Program-made: the position numbers and the translations under genes
The notes under the pieces: model-generated
What the model was told of the DNA's origin: nothing
Seen by the model: the letters and a program-made list of their open reading frames with translations, nothing else
Database searches by the model: none
Source: a virus
IMG/VR virus record: IMGVR_UViG_3300017786_003035
Location: 1-58,793 of that record
Direction: 5' to 3' (one strand)
Length of the DNA stretch: 58,793 nucleotides
Shown here: positions 40,217-48,705 of the stretch, in pieces
Layout: each line of letters begins with the position of its first letter
How positions within the stretch are numbered: the stretch's first letter is position 1

Positions 40217-40696
40217 CATATTCTTAAGTTTTTCTAGCAGACTATTGCGGTCAGTAATGATGGCTCCTTCGCCTTGTACAATGCCACCGTCATCAATACC
40301 GCCGTCTTTATCCATTTTCTCTTTTTTAAGTTGTAGGTCAATCATTTTTAATTTCTTGTCCATTTTAGCAACTTTAGCATCTAGTGATGTTTTTAACATA
40401 CCACCTGCTACTTCAAAAACTCTACTAGCGTAACGTGATTCGACATTCATGCCTAAGTCCATTAGATCATCATAAGCTGTTAATGCTCGTTGTGCTATAT
40501 CATTAAGTTCTTCATCTGCTTTTTCGCCAAGACCTTTTACTGCTGGTAATGCTCCAGCAATCTTATCAAATTCAGCAATATCTCGCAACGTATCATTTTG
40601 TTGCTGTATTACATCCTTTTTTTCTTTTTTCTGTTCTTTTTTGATTATATCCTTGCTATCAGGTAAATCAAGTAAGTCTTCTAATTTCTTGGTCAT
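40208..40696 (-). CDS. 16: Terminase small subunit gp16
   Basis: 162 aa, helical. LEDLLDLPDSKD at the N-terminus and a central coiled segment RYASRVFEVAGGMLKTSLDAKVAKMDKKLKMIDLQ (about 87-121 region) match gp16, which regulates gp17 and recognises DNA. In T4 it is 164 aa. It lies between gp4 and the 186-aa gene, the usual late neighbourhood of gp17. Preceded by a late promoter and GAGAG. Confidence 0.85.
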   Translation of the reverse strand: MTKKLEDLLDLPDSKDIIKKEQKKEKKDVIQQQNDTLRDIAEFDKIAGALPAVKGLGEKADEELNDIAQRALTAYDDLMDLGMNVESRYASRVFEVAGGMLKTSLDAKVAKMDKKLKMIDLQLKKEKMDKDGGIDDGGIVQGEGAIITDRNSLLEKLKNMDK

Positions 40697-40721
40697 TGGT
40701 CTCTCATTATATGCTACTATT

Positions 40722-40730
40722 ATATTTAGC
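40722..40730 (-). promoter_or_regulatory. Late promoter of gp16
   Basis: GCTAAATAT on the minus strand, one base off the NATAAATA pattern. Predicted +1 near 40717, a 21-nt leader with GAGAG before ATG 40696. Confidence 0.45.
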
Positions 40731-40738
40731 TAAACTAT

Positions 40739-41176
40739 TTAGGTACGTGATCCTTGATGGAACATATCCTTTTCGGTAATAACTCTAAAATTAATGCCTT
40801 TAGACTTAGCATATGCTCTTGCGGCTTCCCACTTTGCCATATTTAGTGCTACGTGTGCTTGATTATGTTTTGAGTTTCCGGCGTTTTCCATTGTAACTTG
40901 TTTGTCTGGTTTTACTTCAATAAGTTCAACCATATTTTTACCTTTTTTAGTTTTATACTGTATAAAGAAGTCCGGAACGTATACTGTATGTCTACCGGTA
41001 AATGGATTTCTATAAGGAATTTTTACTGCTTCACTAGCCCAAGCCTGAATTGCCGGATTTTCATCGCAAAATTTCATAAACGCAAACTCCCAACTACTTC
41101 TGTATGATGGTGTTTTACGTCCTACATATTTGTCAGGATTTTTAATATTATATTTGCCTTGAGCAAACTTGGCCAT
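40739..41176 (-). CDS. 4: Head completion protein gp4
   Basis: 145 aa. AKFAQGKYNIKNPDKYVG at the start, RSSWEFAFMKFCDENPAI, then VYVPDFFIQYKTKKGKN and LIEVKPDKQ. This last set (PD...E-x-K) resembles a PD-(D/E)XK nuclease core and agrees with T4 gp4, which finishes the head after DNA cutting. Length matches T4 gp4 (about 150). Confidence 0.88.
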   Translation of the reverse strand: MAKFAQGKYNIKNPDKYVGRKTPSYRSSWEFAFMKFCDENPAIQAWASEAVKIPYRNPFTGRHTVYVPDFFIQYKTKKGKNMVELIEVKPDKQVTMENAGNSKHNQAHVALNMAKWEAARAYAKSKGINFRVITEKDMFHQGSRT

Positions 41177-41180
41177 AGGA

Positions 41181-41561
41181 CTAACCTACTAAGTTTCTTG
41201 CTTCTACAGGAGTTGTAGTATTATCAACTCTAAATCCTAAACTACTAATTCGTTGTCTATTAAAGTTAATAACTTGGGCAACTGTAAAACTTAATTGTAG
41301 TTTATTAAGGCCACCTAATGTGTCTATTAATTCAAATACTTTTAAACCGTCAATTTTTGCTTGTTGTAAAAGTATTGCTCCCGTAGATTTTGCCGCTTCT
41401 TTATCAAACCCTTTGTTTTCTAAAAATCCAATAACAGCATCAACTTCGTTACTTGGATATGCTAATTGTTTAGCGTAAAATGTGTTGAATATCTTTTTAG
41501 TTTGGCTTTGACTATCTAAGTTATCTGGTTTACGGGGTAAATTTAATTCAATTGAACTCAT
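41181..41561 (-). CDS. Conserved structural-type protein (126 aa)
   Basis: Mostly helical: AYPSNEVDAVIGFLENKGF, AAKSTGAILLQQAKIDGLKVFELIDTL and LSFTVAQVINFNRQRISSLGFR. I recognise this pattern from virion-associated proteins between gp4 and the tail genes of marine T4-like phages. No fold named with confidence. GGAG 9 nt before the start ATG supports the gene. Confidence 0.7.
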   Translation of the reverse strand: MSSIELNLPRKPDNLDSQSQTKKIFNTFYAKQLAYPSNEVDAVIGFLENKGFDKEAAKSTGAILLQQAKIDGLKVFELIDTLGGLNKLQLSFTVAQVINFNRQRISSLGFRVDNTTTPVEARNLVG

Positions 41562-41573
41562 TTTATATTACTC

Positions 41574-42794
41574 CTAAGGCCCTATGTATCCAGGGTCAGT
41601 ATATCTTGGACCACTAGAAGAACTAGACGAGCTTGATGATGTCTTTGAAGTTTCTCCGCCACCTGGGTTAGCACTATTAATAAGTTTACCTATGCCAACC
41701 ACGCCAGCGGCAAGCGCGGCTGTTTTAAAGTCACCGCTTCCACCTGTTGGAAATGCTAGTCCTGCTACACCACTTACATCTACTCCAGATGCTTTACCTA
41801 GTGCGTTAAGACTCTTGCCAATTAGTTCGCCTTTAATTCCTGACGCATCTAAATTTCCTGCGTTCTTAATAGTATTAGCGGCTCTTAGTACTGTACCAAA
41901 ATCTGCTTTACCACCGGTAATGTCATCTATAACACCAAAGCCACCTGCTAGTACTCCGCCTACACCTAGTAAGCTAGATGCTCCGCCGCCACCTAATGAA
42001 TTTGGACTTGGTGTTTTATCGTAATGTTCGTCACCGAATCCTTTAGGACCATTTTTCATTGAACCTCTGCTATAGTGTACTGTTTCATATTCAACAGTCA
42101 TTGAATTGCTAACAGGGTCACTTGCTGAGTAATCCATAGTATCGTGTTGCCACTGACTAATAATAGGATTAATTAATGTCATTGTAGTATAACGTTTTCT
42201 TGACATTTGAGAAATTTGTATACTTGTAAAAAAAGGTTCAGCACTATCATTATCAAAACCGTATCTGTATTGTTTTTCTGAAAATAATGTACCACTAGCG
42301 TATTGTTCACTAAAACTTGGTTTATTAGTCGCATACTCCGGTATTGTAGGATCAGGTGCTCCCGCAGGATTTACTTTAGCATAGTTACCATCTCTGTAAT
42401 AGTATCTGTAGTATGCTTCCCACAATGCTGTAGTAACACCATAGTTGTCATCATGAAAAGTTATACTAACTGGTTGGTAGTCTATACGTTTTTGTACTAC
42501 TTTTTTTCTGTTGTATTGGTTAATAACATCTGTTTGAATATTAAACGCTGGTAGTTGTGCTGATTTTACAAGCATGCCTATTTCGTTCATATGTTTTTGT
42601 GCTAACTGAGGAATAACTGCAGAAGACTTAGGGTTAATATTAAATGTAACGTGATAAAGAAATTTTACCTTAGGGGCTAATCTTTGATTATCATCAACAA
42701 ACATTCTCGCCGCATGGGCAAAGTCACCTAAATTGCCTTTAGGGCTTAAAGCACCACTTGCTACGTTATCTAAAAATCCGTTTAAAAAGCTCAT
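41574..42794 (-). CDS. Tail-tube-fold baseplate protein, gp54/gp48-like
   Basis: 406 aa. The first 240 residues have a tail-tube-like fold pattern: VKFLYHVTFNINP, GMLVKSAQLPAFNIQTDVINQYNRKKVVQKRIDYQPVSITFHDD and a MTLINPIISQWQHDT...MTVEYETVHYSRG end, as in gp19-related baseplate caps. The rest is Gly/Ala/Ser-rich, ending in a run of ten Ser. T4 gp54 (tube initiator, 320 aa) has the same order of tube domain plus Gly-rich tail. The late promoter has its +1 on the ATG (leaderless). Confidence 0.6.
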   Translation of the reverse strand: MSFLNGFLDNVASGALSPKGNLGDFAHAARMFVDDNQRLAPKVKFLYHVTFNINPKSSAVIPQLAQKHMNEIGMLVKSAQLPAFNIQTDVINQYNRKKVVQKRIDYQPVSITFHDDNYGVTTALWEAYYRYYYRDGNYAKVNPAGAPDPTIPEYATNKPSFSEQYASGTLFSEKQYRYGFDNDSAEPFFTSIQISQMSRKRYTTMTLINPIISQWQHDTMDYSASDPVSNSMTVEYETVHYSRGSMKNGPKGFGDEHYDKTPSPNSLGGGGASSLLGVGGVLAGGFGVIDDITGGKADFGTVLRAANTIKNAGNLDASGIKGELIGKSLNALGKASGVDVSGVAGLAFPTGGSGDFKTAALAAGVVGIGKLINSANPGGGETSKTSSSSSSSSSGPRYTDPGYIGP

Positions 42795-42798
42795 GCAA

Positions 42799-42807
42799 AT
42801 ATTTATC
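42799..42807 (-). promoter_or_regulatory. Late promoter of the gp54-like gene, predicted leaderless
   Basis: GATAAATAT (minus). Last A of ATAAATA at 42800, so +1 is 42794, the A of ATG. The four bases between motif and ATG are TTGC, with no Shine-Dalgarno. Confidence 0.75.
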
Positions 42808-42840
42808 CAATTGAATAAAGTGAGTAGATAATTCGGTCAT

Positions 42841-42867
42841 AAAAAAAGGGACATAAAAATGCCCCTT
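42841..42867 (-). terminator. Rho-independent terminator after gp19
   Basis: On the minus strand AAGGGGCA and TGTCCCTT form an 8-bp stem (one G-U) with a 6-nt loop, followed by about seven T. It ends the tail tube transcript. Confidence 0.85.
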
Positions 42868-42897
42868 AATTTATTAATTTATAATGCTAAATTTTGT

Positions 42898-43527
42898 TTA
42901 TGCCGCGCCACCGCCTGTGATAGCAGTGTTAACTGTTCTACCAATAGCTGTGCCAATGCCTGTACCTTGTGGTGATTGGATAGCGTTATCATAACGTATT
43001 GTTAAAGTCACTGTTGCTACTTCTGATGTTGCGTAGTTTAGTGAATTATAATTTGCGCTTGATAGATAACAACCATACAATTCAAATGTTTCTAGTACAC
43101 CTGCTGTGTTTGCTCCGTTACCACCGTCTAAGATTTCAATTCTAGTTACAAACTTATAATCTGCTCCACTTGCAGCACTTGACTGTTCGAAGAAATCAAA
43201 TTGTTTCTGTAATTGTTCGCCAACTAGTTTTTGTACGTTGTTACTTACATCTTCACGTAAGTTCAATGTAATTGGATCCCATGTATGTTTACCAGCTAAA
43301 AAGACTTTGGAGTTGTAAATATCCACTGTCATATCTTCAAATGTTACGTTAGGTCTTGTTACGTCCATTACTTGCTTTGTAAGCTCAGTCGATGGACTCG
43401 AAACACCAAAGTTTTCTAATGATACTCTAAAGCGGTATTGTAGCTTAGGCATTAACAAGCCCTGATTAGAAGCACTCGCGTTACTATCTAGTGGTACTGT
43501 TAATTTTGAAAGTGTTGAAATTGCCAT
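42898..43527 (-). CDS. 19: Tail tube protein gp19
   Basis: 209 aa. The tube subunit stacks in hexameric rings inside the sheath. Features: MPKLQYRFRVSLENFG, VMDVTRPNVTFEDMTVDIYNSKVFLAGKHTWDPITLNLRED and FELYGCYLSSANYNSLNYATSEVATVTLTIRYDNAIQ, all typical of the family. The length is slightly above T4 gp19 (163) because of the C-terminal Gly-rich end. AGGAG precedes the ATG, with a late promoter above and a terminator below. Confidence 0.95.
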   Translation of the reverse strand: MAISTLSKLTVPLDSNASASNQGLLMPKLQYRFRVSLENFGVSSPSTELTKQVMDVTRPNVTFEDMTVDIYNSKVFLAGKHTWDPITLNLREDVSNNVQKLVGEQLQKQFDFFEQSSAASGADYKFVTRIEILDGGNGANTAGVLETFELYGCYLSSANYNSLNYATSEVATVTLTIRYDNAIQSPQGTGIGTAIGRTVNTAITGGGAA

Positions 43528-43545
43528 TATATACTCCTGTTACTT

Positions 43546-43554
43546 TTATTTATC
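43546..43554 (-). promoter_or_regulatory. Late promoter of gp19
   Basis: GATAAATAA (minus); +1 near 43541, a 14-nt leader with AGGAG 5-6 nt from the ATG. Confidence 0.75.
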
Positions 43555-43557
43555 AAC

Positions 43558-46500
43558 TTATAGTCCTGAAATTTCACCAGTGTTTTTAAGTCTTAACGGA
43601 ATGTAAATAAACTCAACTGCTTTTACAGGTTCAATAGCAATATCAACATATAGTTCATTTCTATCAATTCTGTTTGGCGTGTTGTTGCTTTCATCACATA
43701 CAACTAAGAAGTCATATAATGCTCTTTGCGATACTAGCTCTAGCATTAAACTGTCTACTTGTGCTTTCATTTCATCTCTTGTAATTTTATCGTTAGGCTC
43801 AAAGATGTAAGGTTTAGCAAGTTTCTTAAGTTGTGATCTTAAGTAAATTACTAGTCTTGCTACATTAATTCTATCTAACGCACTTGCATTTCTTGCTCTA
43901 GTCTTCTGACCAAAGTTAACAAGTCCTGCTCCTGTTAAGAATGTAATAGGGTTAATACTATTACTGTAAAGTGTATCACGCTGTCCTTCGTTTAGCGCAA
44001 TTGACTTAAATTCGCCTTCGTTATCAATAAAGCCTGACGCTGTTGCGTTAGTAATGCCACCACGTCTTGTTCCTGCTGGAGCAAACCATGGAAACGATAC
44101 TTGATCGCTTAGTGCCAATGTTCTAATAATACCGTGACTTGGTGGAACAACAACGTTGTTACCTGCGTTATCACTTGTAAATAAGCTCGGATAGAACATA
44201 CCTAAGTATTCGTCTCTACTTGGTGCGCCTTCGTCATTGTCTTCAACTGCTAGTGCTGTGTTTGCGCCCCAGTTATTTAATGATGTAGCATCACTAGTTA
44301 ATCTAAACGGAGTATCACCAACAACAAATGCTGTTAATCCTCTATCGTAGTTTAGACTTACCATTTCACCAATTAGTTCTGGATACCCTGGAGTTGCCAT
44401 AACGTTAAACAGTCTTGATTCATCATCTCTAATTTCTTGGTTACTGTTAACCATTGCTTGTAGAGCTTGAATAATAACTTTACGTTGTGCTTTACGTCCA
44501 AAGCTACCTGCGCCGTTTGATTGATTAGCACTTTCAGTAGTCCATCTGTGTGGATAATATAATGCCTGACTTACGTCACCTTGACGAACGTTTTTAGCTG
44601 TTGTGTCAACAAAGTTACGTTGGAACTTCTTAACATTAAAGCCTGAACGTCTTAGGTTCCATAGCAACATACCTTTTGGATATAGTGCTGGATCAGGAGC
44701 GTCTGTGTCTAAGAAATCACTAACTAGTAATTCCTTAATTGTTCCTGCTGGAGCAACTGTTGCTGTTCCGCCAGTTGTACCATAACGTGCGTCAGCAAAT
44801 AAAATACCATCTTCTGAAGATTGATCACCTTCATCTAATGCTAACCATTTTGCTAAGTCTGCGTTATATTTGTGTACTTGTGGATAGTTTTCTAAGTCTG
44901 CTGTTGATACCCAAATATCACCTGTTACTAGTGGTGTAGTATCTGACTGTTGTGTAGGCTCAGTAGCACTTACAATTGGTCCTTCTGGATCAGCCGCTGG
45001 ATATACGTTTGCGTAACCTTTCCATGTAGTGCCATCATGTATCATCATGTCTACTTCGTCAACAATTGAACTATACCATAGTCTACCGTCTGTAGTTAAT
45101 GCTGTTGGAGCATCTGCGCTTGCTGTTTGAGTTAAGATTTTCCAATTTGAAGCGTGGAAGTCATAAGTAGCATCACCTGCTGGAGCCGCATATAAGTTTG
45201 CTGTTCCTGCTTTTGTTGTGTAGTTATAAGCCGCAAAACCAATACCAGCAAATAAGCTGTTTGTATCTTTAATGCGGATTTCACCACCTGCTGAGTGTGT
45301 AATTACAACTCTGTTACTTGCGTCTACGCTTGCTACAATATTTTCAAATCCTGCCGCGTTAATTGCGTCAGCAATTAAGTCTGCGTCACTTGCCGCACCT
45401 GTTGCTGTTACACTTAATGCTTTACCTGTTTGAATTGCAGCTTTTGTTGGATCACTTTCTGCCATTTGGAAACCATATGACTGAGCAGTTAATGAACTTG
45501 ATGTAATTGCTGAAGAAGTAATAGTAGTTGCGCCTGAAGCGTTTCTAGCCATGATAGTAAAATCAAATTCTTCATTTTCATTTTCGCTTACGTGTGCTTG
45601 TACATATAACTGTGCTAATGCTAAGTTAGATCCGCCACCTGTTTTGTCTAAGTTATAAATTGCTTCTTGATGCGTTTTATAAACTGGTGCTGATTTCTCT
45701 TCCCATAACTGTGTTGTACCGTTGAAAATTTTAACTTTCATTTGTACACCTAAGTTAGCGTCTGTAGTTTTGAACCAAATACTTCCTGTAGGTCTTGTTT
45801 TTGTATCTGCTGTTTTAAACTCAGGTACTTGTGTATGTGGTTTAATTTCTAATGCTGGAGCATAACTAACACCTGCTGTTAGACCTAAGTCTGCTAGTAG
45901 TGTTCCTGATGCGCCTGCTGATAATACAATAGCACCATCGTCATCTGTTGATCCATCAGTTGTTGATGATCCATCACTATAAATGTATAGTTTGCCATCT
46001 ACTGCCGCCGCCGATACACCTGTAATGCCTGCGCCTGTAATATCTAACGCCATTTGTGTTGCTGTTGTACCTGTTGCCGCAACTGTTGTTCCATTAATAC
46101 CAATAGTTTGTGCTATTGTTAATGTTGGATTTGAAACTGTTGCTTGTACAGTTGGCCAACTCTTGACCCAGTCTGCTGATCCTACTTTAACCCATGCTCC
46201 TGAGCTATTTTTGTAGTACACTTTATTAACAGTTGTTGTTGCTACAATAGCGTAGTTTCCTACAGCACCTACTGACCCTTTTGGAGCACCTGTGTTTTGT
46301 TCTCCAACTAGGTTAACTTTATTTGTAATAACAAGTGGTACTTTATTTGTAAATGACTGGCCACCAGTTACAGTCACAGCATTGCCGTTCCACTCAAATA
46401 TTCCGTATTTTGTTAAGGCAGTGTCAAACCACCATGTTCCGTTAGCTGGAGTTGCCGCAGGAGCACTTGAACTAGGTTCAATCTCTGATAAATTAATATC

Positions 46501-46836
46501 TGCTCTTACTACGAATGCTCTGTTACTAACACCTAAATATGAATATGCAGCCTGTAAGCCGTATTCATTTAACTCTCCGCCGTTTACCGGATTGTTACTT
46601 GCGTCTGTTTGGAAAATTGGATCTCCAAACGTATCAGCTAAATCTCTTTGTGATGTAATTAAGAAAGGAACGCCTGCGTTCGCTTTCGTTGTTCCTCTTG
46701 CTGTACCTGTTCCTGCCGCGTTTTGTTTATCCTGCTTGGAAGCAACAAAAAGCATTGGAGTGGTACCTGGTTCTGCTGGTGTGTAGAAACTTTCGTCAAT
46801 TACACTAACCTGTACTCCTGGTGATACTAAAGCCAT
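43558..46836 (-). CDS. 18: Contractile tail sheath protein gp18
   Basis: 1092 aa, much longer than T4 gp18 (659). N-terminus ALVSPGVQVSVIDESFYTP and C-terminus (VEFIYIPLRLKNTGEISGL) are classic. Core blocks near 800-980 (KGMLLWNLRRSGFNVKKF, SYPELI-type and GLVNFGQKTR) also match. Between about residues 130 and 680 there are large inserted surface domains: two related beta units, each with a phosphate-like pattern KLYIYSDG / RVVITHSAGG, and repeated GTTWKGYA / NGTTQLWEE type strands. The late promoter and AGGAG support ATG 46836. Confidence 0.95.
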   Translation of the reverse strand: MALVSPGVQVSVIDESFYTPAEPGTTPMLFVASKQDKQNAAGTGTARGTTKANAGVPFLITSQRDLADTFGDPIFQTDASNNPVNGGELNEYGLQAAYSYLGVSNRAFVVRADINLSEIEPSSSAPAATPANGTWWFDTALTKYGIFEWNGNAVTVTGGQSFTNKVPLVITNKVNLVGEQNTGAPKGSVGAVGNYAIVATTTVNKVYYKNSSGAWVKVGSADWVKSWPTVQATVSNPTLTIAQTIGINGTTVAATGTTATQMALDITGAGITGVSAAAVDGKLYIYSDGSSTTDGSTDDDGAIVLSAGASGTLLADLGLTAGVSYAPALEIKPHTQVPEFKTADTKTRPTGSIWFKTTDANLGVQMKVKIFNGTTQLWEEKSAPVYKTHQEAIYNLDKTGGGSNLALAQLYVQAHVSENENEEFDFTIMARNASGATTITSSAITSSSLTAQSYGFQMAESDPTKAAIQTGKALSVTATGAASDADLIADAINAAGFENIVASVDASNRVVITHSAGGEIRIKDTNSLFAGIGFAAYNYTTKAGTANLYAAPAGDATYDFHASNWKILTQTASADAPTALTTDGRLWYSSIVDEVDMMIHDGTTWKGYANVYPAADPEGPIVSATEPTQQSDTTPLVTGDIWVSTADLENYPQVHKYNADLAKWLALDEGDQSSEDGILFADARYGTTGGTATVAPAGTIKELLVSDFLDTDAPDPALYPKGMLLWNLRRSGFNVKKFQRNFVDTTAKNVRQGDVSQALYYPHRWTTESANQSNGAGSFGRKAQRKVIIQALQAMVNSNQEIRDDESRLFNVMATPGYPELIGEMVSLNYDRGLTAFVVGDTPFRLTSDATSLNNWGANTALAVEDNDEGAPSRDEYLGMFYPSLFTSDNAGNNVVVPPSHGIIRTLALSDQVSFPWFAPAGTRRGGITNATASGFIDNEGEFKSIALNEGQRDTLYSNSINPITFLTGAGLVNFGQKTRARNASALDRINVARLVIYLRSQLKKLAKPYIFEPNDKITRDEMKAQVDSLMLELVSQRALYDFLVVCDESNNTPNRIDRNELYVDIAIEPVKAVEFIYIPLRLKNTGEISGL

Positions 46837-46878
46837 TTTATTTTTCTCCTGTGGTGTTCATAATAACAACTGTTAAAA

Positions 46879-46887
46879 GTATTTATG
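46879..46887 (-). promoter_or_regulatory. Late promoter of gp18
   Basis: CATAAATAC (minus); +1 near 46874, a 38-nt leader with AGGAG before ATG 46836. Confidence 0.75.
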
Positions 46888-46954
46888 CCTTTATTAAAAA
46901 AGAGTACAACAAATACCCATCGAAAAGGTGGTGAAAAGGTGAGGTAAATACAAT

Positions 46955-47293
46955 ATGAGACCTTTATGCGATTGCGGCATACGTCCTGCCGCTATAAACT
47001 ATAAAAAGAATAACAAAACTTACTATCGACGGGTATGTGAGAAATGTTTACACAATGGCGGTCGAAACATCGGTGTACCTAAATGGTATCAAGCTGGATA
47101 TCGACAAAAAGAGGTTTGCGAGAAGTGTAATTATAAGAGTAAGCATAAAGAACAGTTTAACGTATATCACATAGACGGTGATTTAAATAACTGTCGTCCT
47201 AATAACTTAAAAACTATATGTGCTAATTGTCAGAGGATTCAGCAAAAGCAAGGCGTTCAGTGGAAGCAAGGCGACCTTTTACCTGACTTTTAA
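46955..47293 (+). CDS. HNH-like zinc-binding nuclease candidate
   Basis: 112 aa on plus. Two Cys pairs at the N-terminus (CDC, CEKC) and CEKCNYKSKHKEQFN, then NVYHIDGDLNNCRPNNLKTIC-ANC with a His-Asn-Asn set: this H...N..N...C..C order fits an HNH fold. In T4-like marine phages such small HNH-type proteins are common. A GGTAAATAC late-like motif and GAGG lie upstream. The end overlaps the convergent gp1 gene by 71 nt, so coding space is shared on both strands. Confidence 0.7.
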   Translation: MRPLCDCGIRPAAINYKKNNKTYYRRVCEKCLHNGGRNIGVPKWYQAGYRQKEVCEKCNYKSKHKEQFNVYHIDGDLNNCRPNNLKTICANCQRIQQKQGVQWKQGDLLPDF

Positions 47294-47849
47294 GATCGTC
47301 AATAGTACCTTCATTATAGATATTAAAATCAAAATTAGCTTTAGCCCAACGCCATTCACTTGGGTGTACATCAGTTGGTTCAATGCCTAAGTCTTGGTAT
47401 TGTCTAAACCATAAAGGATCCGGACCACGTTTTACACACCATACTTTGCCACCCATACTTTTAATAACTTCTACTTCATTCTCAAAGCGTACATCAGGAA
47501 TAACAAAATTTTTATCAGGATTATCAATAATAGTCTTTTTAACAAAACTTACCCAAATGCCATCATAGAATCCGTTACGCATACAGTCGGTACCAAACTC
47601 TTGTAATACTAGTCTCGGAGTTACACTACGTCCTGTTTCTTTTGTCCAAAATGAATCTTCTTGCTCACGCCAGTAACGACTGTCTGGAGTTTCGCCTTCA
47701 AGCATATCACGTGGCCAATCAAACATTAAAGATACAGCATCTTTAAGTTTGTCCGCAAAACTAATCTTTTCAAAGTTGTGATCGTCGACTAATATATCTG
47801 CTACTGTACCTTTACCGCAACTAATAAGTCCACATATTCCAATAATCAT
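47223..47849 (-). CDS. 1: Deoxynucleoside monophosphate kinase gp1
   Basis: 208 aa. GLISCGKGTVADIL (7-20) is the P-loop. WPRDMLEGETPDSRYWREQED is the T4 gp1 substrate-binding stretch, and PDVRFENEVEVIKSMGGKVW is the conserved Rossmann strand after it. Phosphorylates dNMPs for phage DNA synthesis. Length is close to T4 gp1 (241). It has a near-consensus early promoter and AAGGA. Its end lies under the HNH gene on the other strand. Confidence 0.93.
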   Translation of the reverse strand: MIIGICGLISCGKGTVADILVDDHNFEKISFADKLKDAVSLMFDWPRDMLEGETPDSRYWREQEDSFWTKETGRSVTPRLVLQEFGTDCMRNGFYDGIWVSFVKKTIIDNPDKNFVIPDVRFENEVEVIKSMGGKVWCVKRGPDPLWFRQYQDLGIEPTDVHPSEWRWAKANFDFNIYNEGTIDDLKSQVKGRLASTERLAFAESSDN

Positions 47850-47873
47850 ACTGATTCCTTAATTTATAATGTT

Positions 47874-47902
47874 ATTATACATTATAATTTATCGGAAGTC
47901 AA
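47874..47902 (-). promoter_or_regulatory. Early promoter of gp1
   Basis: TTGACT (47902-47897), 17-nt spacer, TATAAT (47879-47874), preceded by AACAC as at two other early promoters. +1 near 47867; 18-nt leader with AAGGA. Confidence 0.85.
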
Positions 47903-47910
47903 GTGTTATT

Positions 47911-48672
47911 TTAGCCGATTGTGAAGCCGTAGCCTGTACCGCCTGGTACAGCCATTTGAATGTCCATTTCAAGTTTTTCTAGTTCGGATTGTGCTTCTGC
48001 TTTTAGGGCATCACCGTTCATAGAAGTTCCACCTTGTGGTCCAGCAATAGTAGAAAACTTACTACGTGCTTCGCCTAGCATATATTTACTTTTTGCCAAA
48101 GCATAATCTTTAATCCATTGTATAGCCATGTAGTCTTCTAATAATTCAAAGTCGGGTCTATAATTGTAAACATAAAGTAGTAATTCTTCTTCTGCTCTTG
48201 GACGTTGTAATACTGTAAGTTTTTTATTTGATCTATTCCATTTAAATTCAATAAAAGAACCAAACATACGTCCTACTAGTTCTTGGAAGCCAGCAAACGC
48301 ATTATAAGTTGCTAGGCCACCCATGTTACTACTTGCTAACAAGTAAGTATTTGTGTATGCTAGATTGAATGGTTCAAACAACGTGCCGCCATCGCCGCCA
48401 CCTGTGCGTGACCCAATTGATCTACGAAATATTTGACGTACTTCCATTATTTCATTTGGAAGAATGTAATCGTTTTGATCAATCACTGTAGGAAGAAATA
48501 TATATGATTCTTCTACAGCATTATCACTACGCTGTCTAAATTTTGTTAATGCTGTATCAAGTGCGCTTTCATAGTGTTCTGGGTCTAGTTCGACATCAAT
48601 CATGCCTCCGCCTAGATTTAACTCTATATATTTGTACACTTCTTGTCTTTTTGTCTGAATATTACTGGCCAT
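47911..48672 (-). CDS. 13: Neck protein gp13
   Basis: 253 aa. It begins SNIQTKRQEVYKYIELNLGGG followed by MIDVELDPEHYESALDTALTKFRQRS, like the T4 gp13 start (LGAPIINVELTPDQ). A WIKDYALAKSKYMLGEARSKF helix near 190-210 also matches. Gp13 forms the neck ring joining head and tail. ATG 48672 has GGAG 12 nt upstream and a late promoter 16 nt above. A Gly-rich loop at 100-107 is unusual but small. Confidence 0.85.
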   Translation of the reverse strand: MASNIQTKRQEVYKYIELNLGGGMIDVELDPEHYESALDTALTKFRQRSDNAVEESYIFLPTVIDQNDYILPNEIMEVRQIFRRSIGSRTGGGDGGTLFEPFNLAYTNTYLLASSNMGGLATYNAFAGFQELVGRMFGSFIEFKWNRSNKKLTVLQRPRAEEELLLYVYNYRPDFELLEDYMAIQWIKDYALAKSKYMLGEARSKFSTIAGPQGGTSMNGDALKAEAQSELEKLEMDIQMAVPGGTGYGFTIG

Positions 48673-48692
48673 GTTTGTTCTTCTCCGCTATA

Positions 48693-48701
48693 GTATTTAT
48701 C
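48693..48701 (-). promoter_or_regulatory. Late promoter of gp13
   Basis: GATAAATAC on the minus strand, 21 nt from the ATG at 48672; it lies back to back with the plus-strand late promoter of gp14. Confidence 0.75.
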
Positions 48702-48705
48702 ATCA

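Noticed and set aside
40697-40738. Extra gene in the gap between gp16 and gp4
   Set aside because: The gap is short and occupied by the late promoter and leader of gp16.
41574-42794. Second tail-tube gene (gp19 duplicate)
   Set aside because: It shares the fold pattern, but the long Gly/Ser tail and size fit a gp54/gp48-type baseplate protein better than a tube subunit.
46292-46786. Long plus-strand open frame opposite gp18
   Set aside because: It has no Shine-Dalgarno or promoter, a composition mirroring the antisense of gp18, and no recognisable motif; several similar frames occur antisense to other genes for the same reason.
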